From contig JADFSH010000002.1 in NCBI GenBank assembly GCA_022560875.1, positions 1 through 64,000 of the forward strand: a stretch of DNA of 64,000 nt. The letters are read 5' to 3'. Positions 25,836 to 34,924 of this stretch are shown here, piece by piece (the first letter of the stretch is position 1; each line of letters starts with the position of its first letter). Both the position numbers and the translations under genes were made by a program. Source of the stretch: Planctomycetota bacterium (GTDB taxonomy: Bacteria > Planctomycetota > Phycisphaerae > Phycisphaerales > SM1A02). Under the pieces are notes generated by a model that did not search any database, was not told the DNA's origin, and saw only the letters and a program-made list of their open reading frames with translations.

Positions 25836-27677
25836 ATGCCCGGTCTTGTCGGATTCACATTTGATCCCCAGAATTGCCCGGAAGCCTCGGAAGCACACGA
25901 ATCGCAAGTGGTGCTGAGGCGAATGCGCGATTCGATCGTGCATCGAGAAGAGAGTGTTCTCGATGAGCTTGTCATCGCGGAACGGGTCGCGGCGACGCGG
26001 GTCCATCTTGACGTCATTCAAAAGCAGCCCCAGCCCTGCATCAGCGGCGGGGTATCCGTCTGGATTGACGGCGAGTTCAATAATCGCGATGAACTTGCCC
26101 GGCGCAAGAAACTCAACGTGAGTTCGGACGCTGAGCTGCTTCTCGCCCTCATCGCCCAGGACGACTCGTATGCATCTCTGGGCGAGATTGACGGTTTTTA
26201 TGCCGCAGTCATCCTCGATGCGCGAAGACAGCGTTTGCGGATGATCTCTGATCGTTACGGGTTGCGTCACCTCTACTGGACGGTCATTAACGGACAACTC
26301 ACCTGGAGCAGCGAGGTCAAGGCGTTTCTCGAACATCCGGCTATGACACCGGTAATCGATCAAACCGCTCTGAAGCAGTTCATGAGCATCGGATGCCTGC
26401 TGAATGACCGTACCTGGTTCCGAGATGTCCATCTACTCGATTCCGGTACGGTGCTTGAATGGAATCTCTTTCGGGGCGAATTCGTCAAGCAACATCAGTA
26501 CTGGAGTTGGGGCTGCATACCTCAACGTTCTGAGCACGAAATCACGGATGACCTGATCGATGAACTTGGTCATTTGTTTCGCCGGGCCGTGGAGCGTCGT
26601 TGTCATCCAGCCGAGCGGATTGGTCTTACCCTGAGCGGCGGACTGGATTCGCGGGCGATTCTCGCCACCATCCCCGAGGAATTTGATCCGATCCCCGCGA
26701 TTACCTTCGGTGAAGCGAATTGTCAGGATGCTCGGATTGCCCGCCTGGCTGCTGCTCAGCGTGGAGCGCATCATCATGTCGTTGATATCGGTGGTGACAA
26801 CTGGCTCCAAGATCGTATCGCCGGGGTCTGGTGGACCGATGGGCATCTCGACCTTCAGCACATGCACGGCATCGAAGCCCGCCACCACATGCGGCGCCAT
26901 CTCGACATCAGCCTCAATGGCTACGCCGGTGATCTCATACTGGGCGGCAGCTATCTGCCTGAACAGCCAGTAGAAGCATCGCAGCAAAAAGCCTTCACCG
27001 CCAGGTTCATGGGCTGCGACGAGTCCGCGCTTGAGGGATGGGATCAGGTGCAGGGACATCCGAGCACGGACATCTATTTTCTCCAGCATCGCGTTCGGCG
27101 GTTCACCTATTACGGCACGCAGCATTGCCTGAATTCATTTGCCCTCCGCAAGCCGTTCTATGACAACGATGTGATCGACTTCGCTTATGGCCTGCCGGAT
27201 GATCTTCGACGGGGGGGAAACCTTTATCACGCCATGCTTCTACGATTTCTGCCGGAGTATTTCGAGCATATTCCCTATCAGGCCTGGGGGGTGCCGATTT
27301 CCGCGTCAACAGGCGGACGCTGGCGGGCAAGATTCCTCCGCCGATTGACTCACAGACTCAATCGCTCGCTGGGGAAGCTGGGGCCGCAGATTGGTTCGCC
27401 TTTGCAGTACTCCAATTATGCCAATTGGCTTCGTCATGAGTCCGCGAGTTCATTTATTCACGACACGCTTGGATCGAAAACGGCGCTCTACGGAGAGTAT
27501 CTGTCGGTGGACGCAACGCTTGATGCTCTCCAAAGACATCTCCGCGGCGAGAATCATACCGATCTGATCTGTCGGAGCCTGACCCTCGAGATCTGGCTCC
27601 AGCAGGTGTACGCCGGGCGATTTCGAGATTTCGATTCCCCCTTCACATGCGAAGAGAGCACGAGAAGGGCGGCATGA
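25836..27677 (+). CDS. Asparagine-synthetase-like protein lacking the glutaminase nucleophile
   Basis: 613 residues. The C-terminal synthetase domain has a perfect PP-loop (LTLSGGLDSRAIL), so ATP-dependent adenylation and amidation chemistry is possible. The N-terminal class II glutaminase domain is recognisable (SVWIDGEFNNRDEL, ISDRYGLRHLYW), but the chain starts MPGLVGF instead of MCGI. The catalytic Cys2 is therefore absent and no nearby substitute start would restore it. It may use free ammonia or another amine, as lasso-peptide cyclases of the AsnB type do. It ends in TRRAA; the same bases (AGAAGGGCGGC) act as ribosome-binding site for the overlapping next gene. Confidence 0.88.
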   Translation: MPGLVGFTFDPQNCPEASEAHESQVVLRRMRDSIVHREESVLDELVIAERVAATRVHLDVIQKQPQPCISGGVSVWIDGEFNNRDELARRKKLNVSSDAELLLALIAQDDSYASLGEIDGFYAAVILDARRQRLRMISDRYGLRHLYWTVINGQLTWSSEVKAFLEHPAMTPVIDQTALKQFMSIGCLLNDRTWFRDVHLLDSGTVLEWNLFRGEFVKQHQYWSWGCIPQRSEHEITDDLIDELGHLFRRAVERRCHPAERIGLTLSGGLDSRAILATIPEEFDPIPAITFGEANCQDARIARLAAAQRGAHHHVVDIGGDNWLQDRIAGVWWTDGHLDLQHMHGIEARHHMRRHLDISLNGYAGDLILGGSYLPEQPVEASQQKAFTARFMGCDESALEGWDQVQGHPSTDIYFLQHRVRRFTYYGTQHCLNSFALRKPFYDNDVIDFAYGLPDDLRRGGNLYHAMLLRFLPEYFEHIPYQAWGVPISASTGGRWRARFLRRLTHRLNRSLGKLGPQIGSPLQYSNYANWLRHESASSFIHDTLGSKTALYGEYLSVDATLDALQRHLRGENHTDLICRSLTLEIWLQQVYAGRFRDFDSPFTCEESTRRAA

Positions 27678-29632
27678 CCATGACGAAACATCAGAACCCG
27701 CCAGCAAATGAGTTGACGACCTTGTCATTGAAAGGTGATCGAGGCGCGCGATTGTGCGTGATTCATTCTGTGCCGGGCTCGTGGATCGAGTCAACGCAGA
27801 CCTGGCTCTACAACCAGGTTCGCTTCCTGCCCGAAACGGTTGAGAGCCATGTCGTTTGCCCGATGACTCAGAATCTCGATCGCTTCGGGGTTGCAAATCT
27901 CCATGCCGAAGCGGATCAACATCGGTTGCGCCGGGTTGTCGATAGCCTTTCAAGGCAGCTTCGACTCCGTCGCCATGCGAGTTTGCTGGAGCGTGTCGCT
28001 CGGGAGTCGGGGGAGCCGGGGGGGGCGAAGGTTTTACACTCCCATTTCGGTCCTACGGGCTGGGAAAACCTCCGGGTGGCCCGCAAGCTGGGAGTGAAGC
28101 ATGTTGTCACTTTTTACGGCCTGGATGTCAACTATCTCCCCCAGGTGGGTTGGCAAAGTCGCTATCAGGAGTTGTTTGAGCAGGTGGATGCCGTGCTCTG
28201 CGAAGGGCCGCACATGGCCCGTTGCATCGCCGGTCTGGGATGTTCGCCGGAGAAAGTTCACGTTCATCATCTCGGGATTGATGTGGATTCAATCGAGTTC
28301 GCCCCAAAGGCATGGCGTGAAGACGAGCCGCTGCGAATCCTGATCGCCGCGTCCTTCCGGGAGAAGAAGGGGATTCTCTACGCACTGGAAGCGATCGCCA
28401 GACTTCGCCGGGACGTTGATTGTGAAGTCACGATCATCGGTGATGCGAGCGATTCCAACTCGAGTCGATCGGAAAAACAACGCATCCTCGAGACGATAGA
28501 TCGTCTTGAGCTGCGCTCCTGCCTGCGTATGCTCGGTTTCCAGTCTTATCAGCGTCTGATGGAGGAAGCGAAGCATCATCATGTCTTCTGCTCGCCCAGT
28601 GTGACCGCATCCAATGGTGACACCGAAGGCGGCGCACCCGTGAGCCTCCTCGACATGAAAGCTTCTGGTCTCATGATCGTGGGCACGAATCATTGCGATA
28701 TCCCGGAAATCGTGCGCGATGACGAGACGGGTTGGCTTGCCGATGAACGGGATATCGAAGGTCTTGAGAATTGCTTTCGACGCATGATTGATCAGCACCA
28801 ACAGTGGAACAAGATTGCTCGTCGGGGTCGGGATGATATCGAAGCCAGATTCAACGCCCGAGTGCAGGGGGAGAGACTCGCCTCAATCTATTCAAATCTC
28901 GTGGAAGAGAAGAAAGCGCTGTCTGACCAGGCTGGTAATGAGGATGGCGGGGCGGAGGGGAGGAGAGATGTTGAAACAAGTTCCCTGTTGATTCATCCCA
29001 TGGTGGAAAAATCCCTGGTCAAGCCCGTTTCGGTCAGGCCGATTCGGCGCTCGCTGATGCACCGTCTGGGTGAGAGAGGAGGTCGTCTGACTCGTTCGTT
29101 CGTCTGGCGGAGACGCTTGCAGTCATTCGGGCGGGGTTCGGTGATTGCGAGACCGGCGTGGGTGGTCGGAGGTGAAGCGATCCGTATTGGCGCTGAAGTC
29201 ACCATCTGGCGTCATGCGCGGCTCGAAGCCCTCAATACCGCGCGAAATGTCACTCGGATCGATATCGGCGACGGTACGGTGATTCAACCCTATGTTCACA
29301 TCGGCGCGATTGAGTCGGTTCACATCGGGCGTGGCGTGTTGATGGCGTCGCAGGTCTATGTTACCGACCACGATCATGATTTCAGGAATCTACAGGAGCC
29401 GGTGATTGAAAATTCCCGGGTTCTGGCCGCCCCGGTGTCGATAGGCGACTACGTATGGCTGGGAGAGCGGGTGATGGTGCTCAAGGGTGTGACCATCGGT
29501 GCGCACGCCGTGATCGGAGCGGGAAGTATCGTGACCCGTGATATTCCCGTGGGGACCATCGCGGTAGGTACACCGGCTCGAGTCATTCGTCGTTATGACG
29601 AACGGGCGTGTGAATGGAGATCCGCCGCATGA
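27674..29632 (+). CDS. Glycosyltransferase family 4 fused to a left-handed beta-helix acyltransferase
   Basis: 652 residues. Residues about 15-415 are a GT4 glycosyltransferase: VLHSHFGPTGWENLRVARKL, VHVHHLGIDVDSIEF, ILIAASFREKKGILYALEAIA and the donor-site ENFCRR/EGGAPVSLLDMKASG region with its acidic motif. After a variable linker, from about residue 480, hexapeptide repeats begin (IRIGAEVTIWRHARLE, IDIGDGTVIQPYVHIGA, VTIGAHAVIGAGSIVTRDIPVGTIAVGTPARVI), the fold of NodL/LacA/CysE acetyltransferases, with a catalytic-type His in TDHDHDF. One chain may thus add a sugar and acylate it. ATG 27674 overlaps the preceding stop; it ends in WRSAA. Confidence 0.9.
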   Translation: MTMTKHQNPPANELTTLSLKGDRGARLCVIHSVPGSWIESTQTWLYNQVRFLPETVESHVVCPMTQNLDRFGVANLHAEADQHRLRRVVDSLSRQLRLRRHASLLERVARESGEPGGAKVLHSHFGPTGWENLRVARKLGVKHVVTFYGLDVNYLPQVGWQSRYQELFEQVDAVLCEGPHMARCIAGLGCSPEKVHVHHLGIDVDSIEFAPKAWREDEPLRILIAASFREKKGILYALEAIARLRRDVDCEVTIIGDASDSNSSRSEKQRILETIDRLELRSCLRMLGFQSYQRLMEEAKHHHVFCSPSVTASNGDTEGGAPVSLLDMKASGLMIVGTNHCDIPEIVRDDETGWLADERDIEGLENCFRRMIDQHQQWNKIARRGRDDIEARFNARVQGERLASIYSNLVEEKKALSDQAGNEDGGAEGRRDVETSSLLIHPMVEKSLVKPVSVRPIRRSLMHRLGERGGRLTRSFVWRRRLQSFGRGSVIARPAWVVGGEAIRIGAEVTIWRHARLEALNTARNVTRIDIGDGTVIQPYVHIGAIESVHIGRGVLMASQVYVTDHDHDFRNLQEPVIENSRVLAAPVSIGDYVWLGERVMVLKGVTIGAHAVIGAGSIVTRDIPVGTIAVGTPARVIRRYDERACEWRSAA

Positions 29633-30993
29633 AAGCCCGCGTGCTTGTGATCAGTTATTTCTTTCCGCCCGATGGAGGTCCGGGAACGCAACGCGTAGCG
29701 AAATTCTGCAAGTATCTCTGGCGCTACGGCTGGTCGCCGACCGTACTCACGCGGACAATACCTGCCACGCGGGGGCGCTGGGATCCTGAAGATTGCTCAT
29801 TGATGCGCGACATACCGTCATCTGTCCGCGTGATTCGTGTGGATGAGACTGACAGCGAGCTGAAATGGGCTGCTCATCTTCCCGTTCTCGATTCACCCCA
29901 CATAATGCGCTGGAATGCCGCGGCCTTTGCCCGGACAAAGAAGCTGCTCGAGACGGAGCAATTCGATCTGGTGTTCATCACCATGTCACCTTTCGATCTT
30001 GCCCATCTGGGACGTCGGATCCAGACCCAACTCGGGGTTCCGGTGATCTACGACCTGCGTGATCCTTGGGCGCTGGATGGCTGGCGGTCGCACCGAACCC
30101 GCAAGCATTGGCGCAGGGACTTCGACTGCATGCGTGCGACGTTGATGAATGCGGATGGTGTCATTGCCAACACGCCCGAGGCGAAGAAGGTGATACAGCG
30201 TGAGTGCCGTGAAGTTAACCCCTTGCGTTTCTACGTGATACCCAACGGCTATGATGAATCTGACCTGACGGATCCTTTCCACTCGGCCAATCATCGCGAC
30301 CCGTCAATTTTCCGAATCGTCCACTCCGGATCGCTGCACTCCCGTGAGTTGTATGCGAGGAAGAATCTCAAAGGTAAGCTGCGTTCGTTATTTGAGTACT
30401 CAGGCGAACGGATCGATCCGACGGGTCGGACACCTTTTTATCTGCTCAAAGCACTGCAACGCCTCAATCGACGCGGCCATCCACTGGTGAAGCATGTTCA
30501 ACTCAGGCTCATTGGAACGATTGACGATGCGACCCGGCAATGTGTGACAGAATCCAGACTGCAGCATCTCGTAGAGCTGGTGGATTATCTGCCCCATCAG
30601 GAATCTGTTGAACAACTGCGAACCGCCGATGCCCTGTTCCTACCCTTGCATGGTCTCCCCCCGGGACAGCGGAGTCGCATTGTGCCGGGGAAAACCTACG
30701 AATATCTGGCCGCCCGAAGACCGATTCTTGCGTGCCTTCCGGAGGGAGATGCCCGGGAACTCATCGAAAGAAGCGGCAACGGGTGGTGCGCTGATCCATG
30801 CGATGAGGCTGCCATCGCAGATGCACTAGCCTCTCTCTACGAAGCATGGGAACGGGGCGATCTGGATCGTCTGCAAATCCCAAGCTGGCTTCGGAATTAT
30901 GAGCGTCGTCAACTCACGGCACGACTTGCCGAAGCGTTCGACGAGATTGTCGAGCCTCAATATGCCCAGGGAGTCTGGCGCACCGCCGCTTGA
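29629..30993 (+). CDS. Glycosyltransferase family 4
   Basis: 454 residues. The N-terminus (VLVISYFFPPDGGPGTQRVAKFCKYL) is the classic GT4 acceptor-domain start, followed by PVIYDLRDPWALDGWR and VIPNGYDESDL. In the donor domain, FRIVHSGSLHSREL, HVQLRLIGTIDDA and VEQLRTADALFLPLHGLPPGQRSRIVPGKTYEYLAARRPILA are standard. ATG 29629 overlaps the stop of the fusion gene, with GGAG nine bases upstream; an in-frame ATG at 29614 is less likely. It ends in WRTAA with no downstream overlap. Confidence 0.9.
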   Translation: MKARVLVISYFFPPDGGPGTQRVAKFCKYLWRYGWSPTVLTRTIPATRGRWDPEDCSLMRDIPSSVRVIRVDETDSELKWAAHLPVLDSPHIMRWNAAAFARTKKLLETEQFDLVFITMSPFDLAHLGRRIQTQLGVPVIYDLRDPWALDGWRSHRTRKHWRRDFDCMRATLMNADGVIANTPEAKKVIQRECREVNPLRFYVIPNGYDESDLTDPFHSANHRDPSIFRIVHSGSLHSRELYARKNLKGKLRSLFEYSGERIDPTGRTPFYLLKALQRLNRRGHPLVKHVQLRLIGTIDDATRQCVTESRLQHLVELVDYLPHQESVEQLRTADALFLPLHGLPPGQRSRIVPGKTYEYLAARRPILACLPEGDARELIERSGNGWCADPCDEAAIADALASLYEAWERGDLDRLQIPSWLRNYERRQLTARLAEAFDEIVEPQYAQGVWRTAA

Positions 30994-31155
30994 TCGCCTT
31001 CCGATCGCGCCGGCATTCACCTCACGAATGTCAGAATTCAAACCAATGATTCTTTTTCAGTTGAATTGTCCTGATTCGGAGAACAGCTTCACTGCTATGC
31101 GCGGGATTGTCTTGGCGGAAACGGATTGCGTTTCGCCTCGACGGAGTACAGAACG

Positions 31156-32574
31156 ATGTTAGATGGAATGGTACAGAACGAATGGTTCAATCAGACGATG
31201 TTGCATCCATTGGGTCTTGTGGCCATCGGCGTGCTCGGCCTGCTCATGCTGCTCCTGCCACGACGTTATGCCATGATACCTTTTCTCATCATGGTGTGTT
31301 TCATGAGTCCGGCCCAGCGCATCGTTGTACTGACGCTTGATTTTACGCTGATACGAGTCATCGTTCTTTTCGGTTGGTTACGTATCATACTCAGAGGTGA
31401 GGGTCGCGATTTCACGTGGCAGACCCTGGACAAGGTTGTCCTGTTATGGGCATTCAGCGGCACAATCGCCATGATGCTGCTGCACGGAACGATTGGCGTA
31501 TTCATTTATCGCCTGGGACTGATGTTCGACGCGGTGGGTATGTATTTTCTCTTTCGTATTCTTATCCGCGACTGGAGGGACATTGAAACCATTGCCACCA
31601 GCGTCGTAGTCATCAGCATTCCCCTGGCAGGTGCATTCCTCCTTGAGAAATACACCGGTCGCAACATCTTTTCCATATTCGGCGGCGTACCCGAATACAC
31701 GCTGGTGAGGAACGGCGTACTTCGTTGTCAGGGGGCGTTTGCGCATCCGATATTGGCCGGCTCATTTTGGGCCGCACTGCTTCCGATCATCGGGGCGTTG
31801 TGGTTTCATAATGACTGGCGACGCATACTGGCCCCGATCGGTATCACCGCATCCCTGACCATCATCTGGACTTGCGGCTCGACCACACCCCTGGCCGCCG
31901 TGGTACTGGGAGTGCTTGTGGTCATGCTTTATCCGATCCGGAAACAACTCATCTGGATTCGCTGGGGGGGTGTTGCCGGATTGTTCCTCTTGCACATCGC
32001 GATGACATCGCCCGTTTGGCATCTTTTGGCCCGTATCGAACTCACCAAGGGGTCCAATGGGTGGTATCGATACAAACTCATCGATGATTTCATCCGGCAT
32101 TTCTCTGAATGGTGGCTTGTCGGCACGAAATCGACGAAGCACTGGTGGGAATGGGGCAGTAACGACGTGACGAACCAGTATGTGCTCGAAGGTGTCACGG
32201 GAGGTTTGCTGACTCTGGTGCTCTTCATCCTGTCGATCGTGATCGCATTCCGCAGCATCGGACGGTTTGAGGAGTGCGTGGGAACCAGTCAGATCAAGCG
32301 GGCCATGTCTTGGGCGCTCGGAGTGTCTTTGTTCATCCATTGCGTCATTTTCATCGGCGTGTCGTATTTCGGGCAGAGCATGATGATGTGGTATCTCATG
32401 CTCGCGATGATCGGTAGTCTTTCCGCGCTGCACGCGGTTCAATCACAAAGATCGATTTTACAGGCGCGGGATATTCATTCCGGACGCTTGAAGCGGTTCG
32501 CCGTTCGGGTCACGAAAGGCTCCCAAAATACCTCGGGGAATGCTGCTCTGGACCATACATCTGCTCGTGGGTGA
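31156..32574 (+). CDS. Wzy/WaaL-type O-antigen polymerase or ligase (copy 1)
   Basis: 472 residues with about 10-12 transmembrane helices. The central motif RCQGAFAHPILAGSFWAALLP is the conserved periplasmic-loop signature of O-antigen ligase/polymerase family proteins, and a large loop (IELTKGSNGWYRYKLIDDF...WWLVGTKSTKHWWEWGSNDVTNQYVLEG) follows. It would join lipid-linked repeat units in the periplasm. ATG 31156 is chosen with GGAG nine bases upstream; a TTG at 31126 is in frame. It is followed by a closely related second copy. Confidence 0.88.
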   Translation: MLDGMVQNEWFNQTMLHPLGLVAIGVLGLLMLLLPRRYAMIPFLIMVCFMSPAQRIVVLTLDFTLIRVIVLFGWLRIILRGEGRDFTWQTLDKVVLLWAFSGTIAMMLLHGTIGVFIYRLGLMFDAVGMYFLFRILIRDWRDIETIATSVVVISIPLAGAFLLEKYTGRNIFSIFGGVPEYTLVRNGVLRCQGAFAHPILAGSFWAALLPIIGALWFHNDWRRILAPIGITASLTIIWTCGSTTPLAAVVLGVLVVMLYPIRKQLIWIRWGGVAGLFLLHIAMTSPVWHLLARIELTKGSNGWYRYKLIDDFIRHFSEWWLVGTKSTKHWWEWGSNDVTNQYVLEGVTGGLLTLVLFILSIVIAFRSIGRFEECVGTSQIKRAMSWALGVSLFIHCVIFIGVSYFGQSMMMWYLMLAMIGSLSALHAVQSQRSILQARDIHSGRLKRFAVRVTKGSQNTSGNAALDHTSARG

Positions 32575-32675
32575 TGAGGGAAGGCTCCGGGTGAACCATG
32601 AGATTTCCCGCTTCGTGAGGCAAGACAACCATTTTCCCGATCAATGACTGGAACAATCAGACGATCTTACATCCA

Positions 32676-34055
32676 TTGGGAGTTGTGGCGGTTGTCATTC
32701 TCGGGCTGGCCTTGATCCTGCTGCCGCGACGATATGCGGTCATCCCGATGATCATAATGGCCTGCTTCATCGCCCCGGCGCAGCGCATTGTCTTTTTGAC
32801 GCTCGATTTCAATCTCCTGCGTCTCATGGTGCTGTTCGGGTGGATGAGGTTGATGCTTCGACAAGAGGTGAGGGGCTTGAGATGGAGGACCATTGACTAT
32901 GTGATCATCCTCTGGTTGTTGAGCGGCACTATGGCCATGACGCTGCTTCACTTCTCTTCGCAGACATTCATCTATCGACTGGGGATCATGTTCGACGCGG
33001 CGGGAATGTACTTCTTGTTTCGATGTCTGATCAGGGATTGGAGCGATATCGACACCATCGCCGTCAGCGTGGTGTGGATCAGCATCCCGGTGGCTTTTGC
33101 GTTCTTGCTGGAGAGACATACCGGCAGGAATATCTTTTCCATATTCGGCGGCGTGCCGGAATATACCCTCATCCGAAACGGCTCATTGCGCTGCCAGGGC
33201 GCGTATGCCCATCCCATTCTCGCCGGTGCTTTCTGGGCCTCTCTTCTGCCGATCATCATCGCGCTCGGCGCAAAATGCGACTGGAGAAGGCCGCTGGCAG
33301 TGCTCGGTCTGGTGACCTCTTCGGTCATGATTGTCACGAGTGGGTCGAGCACGCCGATATTTGCGGCCATCATCGCCCTTGTCGTCATGGCGATGTATCC
33401 CCTGAGAATGACGATGGTCTATCTACGATGGGGGGCGGTGGCGGGCATCCTTATCCTGCACATGGTCATGAACAATCCAGTCTGGCATCTGCTGGCGAGG
33501 ATCGATCTGGCCGGCGGATCCACAGGCTGGTACCGATTCAAGTTGATTGATGATTTTTTCACGCATTTTGGTGAATGGTGGTTGCTGGGAACCAAATCGA
33601 CGGCGCACTGGTGGGATTGGGGGAGCAATGATATCACCAACCAATATGTCCTGGAGGGTGTCAACGGCGGCCTCCTGACCCTTACCCTGTTCATCCTACT
33701 CATCATTCTGGCATTCCGGGGAGTGAAGCGGTTTCAAAGCCGCATCGACACTAACATGGCACGCCGGGTCATGGCCTGGGCAGTGGGGGCTTCACTGTTC
33801 GTACATTGTGTGATATTTATCGGGGTCTCGTATTTCGGGCAGATTCAATTGCTCTGGTTCCTTACTCTCGCTATGACGGGAAGCCTCGCTTCTGCGTCCG
33901 ATTCCATCCGCCGAATCGTGGTGTTTCTGGGCAACAATAAACCGCAGGGTGTTCTCACCCGGGCTTCGGACACCCCAACATCCCCGATCTATCGCTTAGC
34001 GGGGGGAGCAGGCAAGCGACCACAGGAACAGAAAGCGAAAGGACTCACATCATGA
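32676..34055 (+). CDS. Wzy/WaaL-type polymerase or ligase (copy 2, tandem paralogue)
   Basis: 459 residues, very similar along the whole length to the preceding protein: LPRRYAVIPMIIMACF, FIYRLGIMFDAAGMYFLFR, GRNIFSIFGGVPEYTLIRNG, RCQGAYAHPILAGAFWA and HWWDWGSNDITNQYVLEG all have near-identical counterparts. TTG 32676 is the first standard start in frame. Yet similarity to copy 1 continues upstream in frame (NDWNNQTILHPLG) with no ATG, GTG or TTG between it and the TGA at 32616. A rare ATT start at 32631, with GAGG ten bases before it, or a damaged start are the options. It overlaps the next gene by ATGA. Confidence 0.87.
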   Translation: MGVVAVVILGLALILLPRRYAVIPMIIMACFIAPAQRIVFLTLDFNLLRLMVLFGWMRLMLRQEVRGLRWRTIDYVIILWLLSGTMAMTLLHFSSQTFIYRLGIMFDAAGMYFLFRCLIRDWSDIDTIAVSVVWISIPVAFAFLLERHTGRNIFSIFGGVPEYTLIRNGSLRCQGAYAHPILAGAFWASLLPIIIALGAKCDWRRPLAVLGLVTSSVMIVTSGSSTPIFAAIIALVVMAMYPLRMTMVYLRWGAVAGILILHMVMNNPVWHLLARIDLAGGSTGWYRFKLIDDFFTHFGEWWLLGTKSTAHWWDWGSNDITNQYVLEGVNGGLLTLTLFILLIILAFRGVKRFQSRIDTNMARRVMAWAVGASLFVHCVIFIGVSYFGQIQLLWFLTLAMTGSLASASDSIRRIVVFLGNNKPQGVLTRASDTPTSPIYRLAGGAGKRPQEQKAKGLTS

Positions 34056-34924
34056 GTCTCACGTTCAAGCTCTCCAAGGAAATCGGCAAGAGTGTGGCCG
34101 GCATCATGCGGGGACGCTCCGCCATCATCATTCCTGATGTCCCCACGCTTGTTTCCCGATACGGCCACGGCAAACCGTCCCATCCTCAACTCTCAGACAG
34201 CATCAAGCGGGGGAGAGATCGCTATCGGGCTATTCTCGAAGGCTTTCTCGCATATGAAGACCTCTACGCCGCCATCCCGCGACAGCACTCCGGAGCGAAA
34301 GAGTCATTCGAACCGAACTGGGATAACGACTGGCTTCCCGGATTGGACAGCGCCTGTCTGTACGGCATCATCGCCTCACGGCTTCCGGCGCGATATATCG
34401 AAATCGGTTCCGGCATCTCCACCAGGTTTGCACGTCGTGCCGTGGACGACCATCAGCTTGCGACGACCATCACCTCGATCGATCCGGAACCCCGGGCGAG
34501 CATCGATTCGATATGCGATCAGGTCCATCGGGTACCCGTTCAGCAGGTTGATCTCGAACTGTTCGATACCTTGGAAGCCGGAGACATCCTGTTCGTGGAC
34601 AGCTCGCATCGCGTGTTTACGAACTCGGATGTCACGGTGATCTTCATGGATATTCTGCCCCGGCTCAAGGCCGGGGTGATTGTCCATTTTCATGACATCT
34701 GGCTGCCGGATGACTATCAGCCGGCCTGGTCGGATCGCTACTACTCGGAACAGTACATGTTGGCGATGCTGCTGATGTTCTCCGATCAATTTGAAATCAT
34801 GCTTCCCAACCATTTCATCACCCACGATCAGGAATTGTCAAGCGTGCTCGCTCCTCTCTGGGAGCGTCCCGAAATGCAGGGGGTACGGACGGATGGGGCT
34901 TCGTTCTGGCTGGAAAAGAAATGA
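34052..34924 (+). CDS. Class I SAM-dependent methyltransferase (Methyltransf_24-like)
   Basis: 290 residues. SAM motif I is ARYIEIGSGISTRFARRAV, strand 2 ends at TSIDPEPRA, and DILFVDSSHRVFTNSDV with a following VIVHFHDIWLP is the signature of small O-methyltransferase-like enzymes in glycan loci. The approximately 90-residue N-terminal extension (SDSIKRGRDRYRAILEGFL) has no clear motif. ATGA overlaps at both ends. Confidence 0.85.
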   Translation: MSLTFKLSKEIGKSVAGIMRGRSAIIIPDVPTLVSRYGHGKPSHPQLSDSIKRGRDRYRAILEGFLAYEDLYAAIPRQHSGAKESFEPNWDNDWLPGLDSACLYGIIASRLPARYIEIGSGISTRFARRAVDDHQLATTITSIDPEPRASIDSICDQVHRVPVQQVDLELFDTLEAGDILFVDSSHRVFTNSDVTVIFMDILPRLKAGVIVHFHDIWLPDDYQPAWSDRYYSEQYMLAMLLMFSDQFEIMLPNHFITHDQELSSVLAPLWERPEMQGVRTDGASFWLEKK

